Of a stretch of 10,864 bases of DNA, positions 6,867 to 10,864 are shown in pieces (the first letter of the stretch is position 1; the number at the start of each line of letters is the position of its first letter). Origin of the DNA: CAWEHQ01 sp051001995 (lineage in GTDB: Bacteria; Actinomycetota; Thermoleophilia; Solirubrobacterales; Thermoleophilaceae). Under the pieces are notes generated by a model. The model saw only the letters and a program-made list of their open reading frames with translations, did not search any database and had not been told where the DNA came from. Location of the stretch: assembly GCA_051001995.1 (NCBI GenBank), contig JBPCMT010000202.1:1-10864 (forward strand), written 5' to 3'. Position numbers and translations under genes: made by a program.

Positions 6867-6880
6867 GGAAGGAGTACATC

Positions 6881-7546
6881 GTGGCTATCAACTCACCTCT
6901 CTCACTCGCCGGGGCAAGCACTCAAGCTTCACCTGAGCTTGATGATCAGTACCTGATCGCTCTCGCCAAGCAGGGGCGCGCGGACGCGATGACCCGCATC
7001 GTGCGTCGCTATCACGGCTTCGTGCGGCTCAAGGCGTCCTCGTACTTCCTGATCGGGGGCGATTCCGACGACCTCATCCAGGAGGGGCTGGTGGGGCTGT
7101 ACAAGGCGGTGCGGGACTTCCGCTCAGACCGTGAGTCCAGCTTTCGCAACTTCGCCGAGCTCTGCATCACGCGGCAGATCATCACCGCGGTGAAGACCGC
7201 CACGCGCAACAAGCACACGCCGCTCAACCAGTACGTGTCGTTCTCGCAGGCGCCGGCTGCGGCCGGGGAGGGTGAATCGACGCTCGACGAGATCCTTCCC
7301 GGACCGACGACGCACGACCCGGCCAACCAGGTCATCTCGACGGAGGAGCTCCAGAGCTTGGTGGCCTGCCTGTCGAGCGTCCTGTCGGAGCTCGAGAGCT
7401 CGGTGCTGTCGCTCTACCTCGACGGCAACTCCTACGAGGCGATCGCGGAGCAGCTCGCGTGCGACACCAAGACAGTCGACAACGCGCTCCAGCGCGTCAA
7501 GCGCAAGGTGGGCGCCCACCTCGACTCGCGCACCGTGCTGCTGTAG
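6881..7546 (+). CDS. sigH: SigH-like RNA polymerase sigma factor (sigma-30 type)
   Basis: This is a sigma-70 family factor resembling SigH (sigma-30) of Firmicutes, where it drives transition-state and early sporulation genes; the role here is unknown. The product is 221 residues. Region 2 carries YLIALAKQGRADAMTRIVRRY (24-44), the core-binding DLIQEGLVGLYKAVRDF (64-80) and FRNFAELCITRQI (88-100). Region 4 has LSELESSVLSLYLDGNSYEAIAEQL and DTKTVDNALQRVKRK (about 168-209), with the SYEAIAEQL...KTVDNALQR helix-turn-helix. The GTG start lies 6 nt after AAGGAG. In Bacillus, sigH also follows the cysS-rlmB cluster, so both family and position agree. The gene has its own promoter and a structured leader. 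The serine/threonine-rich first 20 residues are not conserved in the family as I know it. The symbol is by family and synteny and not proof of a sporulation role. Confidence 0.88.
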   Translation: MAINSPLSLAGASTQASPELDDQYLIALAKQGRADAMTRIVRRYHGFVRLKASSYFLIGGDSDDLIQEGLVGLYKAVRDFRSDRESSFRNFAELCITRQIITAVKTATRNKHTPLNQYVSFSQAPAAAGEGESTLDEILPGPTTHDPANQVISTEELQSLVACLSSVLSELESSVLSLYLDGNSYEAIAEQLACDTKTVDNALQRVKRKVGAHLDSRTVLL

Positions 7547-7568
7547 ACGCGCTCGGCGCCGACTCGAA

Positions 7569-7641
7569 AGCCCGCCCTCGGATTCGAACCGAGACGCTCT
7601 TCATTACAAGTGAAGTGCTCTGCCAGTTGAGCTAGGCGGGC
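7569..7641 (-). tRNA. tRNA-Thr, anticodon TGT
   Basis: Read on the minus strand the sequence folds as a full cloverleaf: acceptor GCCCGCC/GGCGGGC, D-arm GCTC...GAGC, anticodon stem CTTCA/TGAAG with loop CTTGTAA (anticodon TGT, threonine), a 5-nt variable loop and T-arm CTCGG TTCGAAT CCGAG. The discriminator is T and the CCA end is not encoded. It lies 13 nt downstream of the same-strand membrane protein gene and converges on the sigH-like gene. A TAGCCT hexamer at 7657-7662 (minus), overlapping the stop region of that gene, could serve as a -10. Confidence 0.95.
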
Positions 7642-7654
7642 GCCGCTTCGCCGA

Positions 7655-8173
7655 TCAGGCTACGCCGGCCGCCACCTCGATGTCCCCGTGCCCGTTCGAG
7701 GACACCGGGACCGGGGGCGGCTCGGCGCCGGGGTCGGCGTTGAGCCGGTGCTCTATCAGGCCGAGCAGCGCGCCGAAGAGGACGTGCCGCCAGGTCGCTT
7801 GAGCGAACGCGCGCGCGTTCCCGGCGAGCGGCTCGAGGTCGCGTCGCGCGGGGTGATAGGTGTCCACCAACCTGGTGAGCGGCCACAGCGCGACGTGCTC
7901 GCAGATGCCGGCGAGCACACCGCGGACGACCGGCGGGCCCGGCAGGAACGGCTTCAGCTGGGCGTACACGGCGCCCAGCGCCGCGCCGTTCTGGACGTGG
8001 AGGGCGAGGCCGACGAACGGCCACTCGCGCTCCCGGGTGATCGCCTTGCCAAGCAGCTCCACATCGTCGTAGCCGCTGCGAAAGACGCGCTGGTCGAGCG
8101 GCTGCTGCGCCGCCCAGATTCCCGCCGCGACCGTGCCGGCGAGGGCGCCGCCGAGGCTGCGCTTCATCGTCAT
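7655..8173 (-). CDS. Uncharacterised multi-helix membrane protein
   Basis: I do not recognise a named family with confidence. The 172-residue product has four hydrophobic stretches: about 7-22 (GGALAGTVAAGIWAA), 53-72, 82-101 and 127-141. Polar pieces between them include QQPLDQRVFRSGYDDVELLG (24-42), and there is a Pro/Ser-rich C-terminal tail from about 148. Conserved-looking His, Glu and Trp residues lie near the helices (ALHVQNG, CEHVALWPL, WRHVLFG, IEHRL). The start could be ATG at 8173 or the one two codons on; a TAGGCT hexamer (8182-8187, minus) lies 8 nt before the first. A longer overlapping frame on the same strand (7632-8267) is arginine/proline-rich and looks like a shadow. It is divergent from the ECF sigma factor gene and just upstream of tRNA-Thr. 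It is probably an integral membrane protein; its function is unknown. Confidence 0.7.
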   Translation of the reverse strand: MTMKRSLGGALAGTVAAGIWAAQQPLDQRVFRSGYDDVELLGKAITREREWPFVGLALHVQNGAALGAVYAQLKPFLPGPPVVRGVLAGICEHVALWPLTRLVDTYHPARRDLEPLAGNARAFAQATWRHVLFGALLGLIEHRLNADPGAEPPPVPVSSNGHGDIEVAAGVA

Positions 8174-8181
8174 ACGGGCGC

Positions 8182-8216
8182 AGCCTACCCGCGGGCGGCC
8201 GGTTGCGGCGACCGGC
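8182..8216 (-). promoter_or_regulatory. Candidate promoter region of the membrane protein gene, with an inverted repeat
   Basis: On the minus strand TAGGCT (8182-8187) stands 8 nt before the ATG at 8173, a TANNNT -10 for a nearly leaderless mRNA. Where its -35 would be, GCCGGT-N7-ACCGGC (8198-8216) forms a 6-bp-arm inverted repeat that could be a regulator site. Both elements are short and this is GC-rich DNA, so chance is possible. Confidence 0.35.
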
Positions 8217-8305
8217 GCGCGACGGCGAGTAACCGAGACCCTTCGCGTGGGTAGCAGCAGGCATCACAGCGGCTCAGTGGCCATCGCGCTCGCGGGGCGC
8301 GGGGA

Positions 8306-8317
8306 TAGGCTCCGTCC
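8306..8317 (+). promoter_or_regulatory. Candidate -10 of a leaderless ECF sigma promoter
   Basis: TAGGCT (8306-8311) lies 6 nt before the GTG at 8318, the same hexamer and nearly the same spacing as on the opposite strand for the divergent gene. No Shine-Dalgarno precedes the GTG. I see no clear -35. Confidence 0.4.
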
Positions 8318-8857
8318 GTGGAGGACACCCGCGCTGCGTGCAAGCGCGCGCTCGACCGCGAGTTCACCGAGCTCTACCGCGACCACCTGCGCGACGTCTA
8401 CAGCTACTCCTACTACCGGATCGGCAACCACCACGACGCCGAGGACCTCACCGAGCAGACGTTCCTGCAGGCGTACCGCCATTTCGAGCGGGCACGCCGT
8501 GAGTCCGACGGGCGCCCGCTGCGGCCCTGGCTCATCCGCATCGCGCACAACCTGGCCGCCAACTACTACCGCGACCGCTCGCGGCGCCCCCAGACTCCGC
8601 TGGACGACGCCGCGACCCTCTCGGACCTTCGTCGCACCGACGAGCTCGTCGAGGAGCGCGAGGAGCTCGGCCGGGTCCTCGAGGGGGTGGCGGACCTACC
8701 GGACGACCGCCGCGAGGCGCTGATCATGCGCTTCGCGCTGGACATGGACAACCGCGAGATCGCCCGCGCCCTCGGACGGTCGGAGGGCGCCACCAAGGTC
8801 CTGATTCATCGGGCCATCAGGCAGCTCGGCGGGCGGTTGAAGGAAGGTCAGCGATGA
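8318..8857 (+). CDS. ECF-family RNA polymerase sigma factor
   Basis: This is an extracytoplasmic-function type sigma factor, with only regions 2 and 4 and 179 residues. Region 2 shows FTELYRDHLRDVYSYSYYRIGN (16-37), HDAEDLTEQTFLQAYRHF (39-56) and the -10-recognition part PWLIRIAHNLAANYYRDRSRR (70-90). Region 4 shows LPDDRREALIMRFALDMDNREIARAL (127-152) and the helix-turn-helix end SEGATKVLIHRAIRQL (155-170). The GTG start is chosen for the TAGGCT element 6 nt upstream and for lack of upstream family sequence. The stop overlaps the ATG of a small membrane protein gene, which suggests a sigma/anti-sigma pair. No other domain is fused. Which ECF group it belongs to and what it senses cannot be told from the sequence. 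Confidence 0.92.
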   Translation: MEDTRAACKRALDREFTELYRDHLRDVYSYSYYRIGNHHDAEDLTEQTFLQAYRHFERARRESDGRPLRPWLIRIAHNLAANYYRDRSRRPQTPLDDAATLSDLRRTDELVEEREELGRVLEGVADLPDDRREALIMRFALDMDNREIARALGRSEGATKVLIHRAIRQLGGRLKEGQR

Positions 8858-9180
8858 GCGAGGTCGAGCGACTGCTGCGCTCGGCGCTGGTGCCCGTCGA
8901 CCCACCGGGCCCGCTCGCGGACCGGTTCGAGGAGGCGCTCGCAGAGCTGACCGACGCCGCGGCCGGCGAGCTGGCGGACTGGGAGCTTCGATCGATGCGA
9001 GACCCACGCAACTGGGTGCGACCCGTCGGAGCGGTGGTGATCGGCGGCGCGGCCGCGGGCGGTCTCGTCCTCGTCCGCGCGCGCCAGCAGCACCGGCGGC
9101 GTGGCGGCAGGAGGCTCAGGGCGCTCGACCGCAGCGCGCGCGAGGTCTCGGGCCAGGTCCGCCGCAGGCTTCGCCGCTAG
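8854..9180 (+). CDS. Small single-pass membrane protein, candidate partner or anti-sigma factor of the ECF sigma
   Basis: The product is 108 residues. An acidic, helical N-terminal part (1-50: SEVERLLRSALVPVDPPGP, then RFEEALAELTDAAAGELADW) leads to one hydrophobic segment at about 54-75 that is glycine-rich (VIGGAAAGGLVLV). The C-terminal tail is strongly basic (about 76-108, many Arg). There is no cysteine, so it is not a zinc-binding (zf-HC2, HxxxCxxC) anti-sigma factor. The ATG shares bases with the sigma factor TGA (ATGA) and lies 6 nt after AGGAAGG, so both proteins are probably made together. Position and topology suggest membrane sequestration of the sigma factor, but this is inference. 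By the positive-inside rule the Arg tail would be cytoplasmic, which raises a topology puzzle for an N-terminal sigma-binding role. Confidence 0.75.
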   Translation: MSEVERLLRSALVPVDPPGPLADRFEEALAELTDAAAGELADWELRSMRDPRNWVRPVGAVVIGGAAAGGLVLVRARQQHRRRGGRRLRALDRSAREVSGQVRRRLRR

Positions 9181-9218
9181 CCGGGCTGTGGGATCGGCCA
9201 TCTGACCGTCCGGCGCCG

Positions 9219-9653
9219 TCAGGCCGCCGCCGCCGCCGGCCGCGGCTCGGCCGGTGTGGCCAGCCCCGCGGCGATCCCGGCGATGGCGATCAGCACATGG
9301 AGGACGTTCTCCTCCAGGTTGATCGCGAGAAGCCCGATCAGGGCGTCGTTCTCGGTGGCCACGAAGCCGAGCAGCGCGATGAGCGCGTAGACGGCGCCGA
9401 AGCCGAGGGCGAAGAGCCTCGAGCCCGCGTGGCTGCTCGCCACCGCGAGGGCGATGAGACCCGACACCAGGTGCACGACGTTGTGCCACCCGTTGACGGC
9501 GAGGACCCCGAGCAGGAAGTCCTGCTCCACGCCGGCGCTCGTGCCGGTCGCGAAGCTCGTCTCCCAGAAGAACCCGGCGATGCCCGCGGCCACCAGCACC
9601 ACCCCGAGAACCAGGGCGTAGATCTGCGCAGGTGACCGCGGACCGGACCTCAT
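9219..9653 (-). CDS. DUF4383 family membrane protein (paralogue 1)
   Basis: This is a 144-residue integral membrane protein of the DUF4383 type, whose function is unknown. Four hydrophobic helices are visible at about 11-29, 55-73, 80-99 and 110-131. The family hallmark VNGWHNVVHLVSG (53-65) lies at the second helix, with GFGAVYALI (84-92) in the third and NLEENVLHVLIA (112-123) in the fourth. The N-terminal RSPAQIYALVLGVVLVAAG matches its upstream neighbour closely. The tail is Pro/Ala-rich and ends in five alanines. The ATG at 9653 has only a weak ribosome site. The gene lies 36 nt after the paralogue at 9690-10118, so they are probably co-transcribed, and it converges with the small membrane protein gene across a 38-nt gap. 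Confidence 0.88.
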   Translation of the reverse strand: MRSGPRSPAQIYALVLGVVLVAAGIAGFFWETSFATGTSAGVEQDFLLGVLAVNGWHNVVHLVSGLIALAVASSHAGSRLFALGFGAVYALIALLGFVATENDALIGLLAINLEENVLHVLIAIAGIAAGLATPAEPRPAAAAA

Positions 9654-9689
9654 CTCGCCGGGACCGTACTTCTCTGGGCTGCCGCCGTG

Positions 9690-10118
9690 CTACGCGGTGG
9701 CCGTCGTGGTCGTCGTCGGGGTCGGGTGGGCGGGCGTGGCGAGCCCCGCGCCGATCGCGGCTACCGTGATCAGGATGTGGAGGATGTTGTCCTCGGTGTT
9801 GATCGGGATCAGGCTGAGGATCGTGCCGTCGTTACCGGCGATGAACCCGACGATCGTGATCACGGCGTACACCGCTCCGAAGCCAATCGCGACGGAGCGT
9901 GCCCTCGCGTAGCTGCCGGCCACGGCTAGCAGGATCGCCCCGCTTGCGAGGTGGACGACGTTGTGCCAGCCGTTGACGTCGAACAGGATGAGCGTCTCCC
10001 TCGGCACGTTCTCCTGGATGTCGAAGCTCGCCTCGACGAAAAAGCCAAGCACCCCTGCGGCCACCAGTACGACGCCGAACACCAGACAGAACAGCTGTGC
10101 GGGTGAGCGTGTAGACAT
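9690..10118 (-). CDS. DUF4383 family membrane protein (paralogue 2)
   Basis: A 142-residue, four-helix membrane protein (helices about 10-28, 50-70, 75-95, 108-128). It shares with paralogue 1 the blocks RSPAQ, FGVVLVAAG, VNGWHNVVHL (48-57), GFGAVYA (79-85), NTEDNILHILI (107-117) and GLATPA. Its tail is Thr-rich (HPTPTTTTTATA) where the other has alanines. The frame is open to 10319, but I start at ATG 10118: it aligns with the paralogue N-terminus and has AGGAGG 11 nt upstream (10130-10135, minus), slightly farther than ideal. It is first in the two-gene minus-strand unit and is divergent from an ECF sigma factor gene. Tandem duplication is the simplest origin. Function is unknown; regulation by the adjacent sigma factor is a guess. 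Confidence 0.88.
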   Translation of the reverse strand: MSTRSPAQLFCLVFGVVLVAAGVLGFFVEASFDIQENVPRETLILFDVNGWHNVVHLASGAILLAVAGSYARARSVAIGFGAVYAVITIVGFIAGNDGTILSLIPINTEDNILHILITVAAIGAGLATPAHPTPTTTTTATA

Positions 10119-10138
10119 CTGCGAATGAACCTCCTGGT

Positions 10139-10154
10139 CGGTTGGTACCGGTTG
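10139..10154. repeat. CGGTTG direct repeat in the leader of the DUF4383 pair
   Basis: CGGTTG occurs at 10139-10144 and 10149-10154, ten bases apart, about one helical turn, with palindromic GGTACC between them. This lies just upstream of the AGGAGG ribosome site of the minus-strand gene. It might be a regulator site or chance. Confidence 0.25.
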
Positions 10155-10167
10155 CTTCGGCAAACGG

Positions 10168-10194
10168 ACCCTATGCGGATCACCACTGATCCGC
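10168..10194. promoter_or_regulatory. Perfect inverted repeat between divergent genes, candidate operator
   Basis: GCGGATCA-CCAC-TGATCCGC (10175-10194) is a perfect 8-bp-arm inverted repeat. It abuts a TAGGGT hexamer on the minus strand (10168-10173), a possible -10 for the DUF4383 pair, and ends about 20 nt before TACCCT (10215-10220), a possible plus-strand -10. It thus covers the spacer or -35 area of both divergent promoters. It cannot be a terminator for either gene because both run away from it. Confidence 0.5.
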
Positions 10195-10214
10195 TCGCCC
10201 CGAATGCTACGAGC

Positions 10215-10227
10215 TACCCTGGACGGC
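10215..10227 (+). promoter_or_regulatory. Candidate -10 of a leaderless promoter for the second ECF sigma
   Basis: TACCCT (10215-10220) fits TANNNT and lies 7 nt before an in-frame ATG at 10228, the same geometry as before disA and the first ECF gene. No Shine-Dalgarno precedes that ATG at normal distance. Confidence 0.35.
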
Positions 10228-10864
10228 ATGTTTGGTTGCCCGTGGCCGGGCGCGGAGCAGGCTGGGCGGGCTGCCGGGCACACGATCGAAAGCATCGAGG
10301 AGATGACTTCCACCCACATCGAGCGACTCGCCGACGAGGAGATTATGCAGCTCGTGCAGGACGGCGATCCGCGCGCGTTCGAGATCGTGTACGACCGTCA
10401 CGGAGGCCCCGCGTTCTCGCTCGCCTACCGGATGGTCGGAAACCGGGTCGTGGCCGAGGACATCACCCAGGAGGCGTTCCTGTCGATCTGGCGCAGCCGG
10501 TCGCGCTACCAGCGCGAGCGCGGAAGCGTGCGCACGTGGGTGCTGGGCATCGTCCACCACCGCACGATCGATGCACTGCGCCGCAACCTCGTCCACGAGC
10601 GGCGGCGCGCCAGCGCCGAGGGGCTCGAGGAGCGCGAGGAGGCCGCCGAGCTGACCGAGGTCGAGGTGGTGCGCCGCGACGAGGCGCGCACCGTGCGCTC
10701 CGCGCTGGACGGGCTTCCAGGCGAGCAGTGCCGGGTGATCGAGCTCGCGTACTTCGGCGGCTTCACGCACATGCAGATCGCCTCGATGCTCGACATGCCG
10801 GTGGGGACCGTCAAGGGCCGCATGCGGCTCGGGCTCGAGAAGCTGCGCCGGACGATGGCCGGGG
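10228..10864 (+). CDS. ECF-family RNA polymerase sigma factor, 3' end outside window
   Basis: The frame stays open to the window end (212 codons). After a variable N-terminus come region 2 LVQDGDPRAFEIVYDRHG (42-59), RMVGNRVVAEDITQEAFLSIW (68-88) and GSVRTWVLGIVHHRTIDALRR (99-119). Region 4 follows with LPGEQCRVIELAYFGGFTHMQIA (163-185), PVGTVKGRMRLGLEKLR (191-207). All ECF hallmarks are present and the protein is nearly complete; only a short tail and the stop are missing. Two starts are possible: ATG 10228 (leaderless, TACCCT 7 nt upstream) and ATG 10303, with GAGGAG directly against it, too close for a good ribosome site. The first ~25 residues are not family sequence, so the later start cannot be excluded. 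An anti-sigma gene may follow outside the window. It is distinct from the factor at 8318 and resembles the SigK-type ECF factors in style. Confidence 0.92.
   Translation, partial: MFGCPWPGAEQAGRAAGHTIESIEEMTSTHIERLADEEIMQLVQDGDPRAFEIVYDRHGGPAFSLAYRMVGNRVVAEDITQEAFLSIWRSRSRYQRERGSVRTWVLGIVHHRTIDALRRNLVHERRRASAEGLEEREEAAELTEVEVVRRDEARTVRSALDGLPGEQCRVIELAYFGGFTHMQIASMLDMPVGTVKGRMRLGLEKLRRTMAG

Noticed and set aside
7553..7562. TCGGCGCCGA palindrome after the sigH-like gene as a terminator
   Set aside because: A loop-free 10-bp palindrome with no T-run; such short GC palindromes are common by chance here.
7632..8267. A 211-codon minus-strand frame overlapping the 172-residue membrane protein
   Set aside because: Its product is Arg/Pro-rich with no helices, unlike the overlapping frame with clear membrane segments. 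It also runs into the tRNA gene.
9202..9222. CTGAC...GTCAG inverted repeat in the convergent gap as a two-way terminator
   Set aside because: Only 5-bp arms around an 11-nt loop and no T-run on either strand; it also overlaps the DUF4383 stop codon.
10207..10823. Minus-strand open frames opposite the second ECF sigma gene
   Set aside because: The plus strand encodes a full set of sigma region 2 and 4 motifs; the antisense frames have none.
1..10864. CRISPR array, insertion sequence or prophage content
   Set aside because: No regularly spaced long repeats, transposase or integrase motifs, terminal inverted repeats or phage genes were found on either strand.

Overview
The window is GC-rich, densely packed bacterial DNA. 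The best guess is an actinobacterium of a deep lineage such as Thermoleophilia (Solirubrobacterales/Gaiellales). This rests on three things: radA-disA-carD-ispD-ispF-cysS-rlmB gene order, GTG starts on many genes, and several starts that sit 6-8 nt behind a TANNNT hexamer, as in leaderless actinobacterial mRNAs. The taxonomic call is an inference from gene order and protein style, not from a search.

Left part (1-6747), all on the plus strand, is a housekeeping block: the 3' part of radA (recombination ATPase), disA (DNA-scanning c-di-AMP synthase), carD (RNA polymerase-binding regulator), ispD and ispF (two steps of the MEP isoprenoid pathway) with a PHP-family phosphatase between them, cysS (cysteinyl-tRNA synthetase) and rlmB (23S rRNA 2'-O-ribose methyltransferase). 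Spacing from carD onward is tight (overlaps or gaps of 7-55 nt), so it is probably one or a few transcripts. disA has its own candidate promoter. carD has a strong Shine-Dalgarno sequence but no ATG, GTG or TTG start where one is needed; the best-placed codon is ATC.

Middle part (6748-7641): a SigH-like sigma factor gene, the family better known as the sporulation/stationary-phase sigma of Firmicutes. It has its own near-consensus promoter (TTGACA, 16 bp, CATAAT) inside the end of rlmB, a leader of about 115 nt, and an 8-bp perfect GC hairpin against its Shine-Dalgarno. A tRNA-Thr(TGT) gene faces it on the minus strand.

Right part (7642-10864) looks accessory: an unrecognised membrane protein (minus), divergent from an ECF sigma factor that overlaps a small single-pass membrane protein (candidate anti-sigma factor), then two tandem paralogous DUF4383 membrane proteins (minus), divergent from a second ECF sigma factor that runs off the window. 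A perfect 8-bp-arm inverted repeat lies between the last two divergent promoters. Three sigma factor genes thus lie within about 4 kb.

No intergenic stretch exceeds 300 bases; the longest are about 133 nt (before sigH) and 144 nt (8174-8317). I saw no CRISPR array, transposase, phage gene or rRNA gene.
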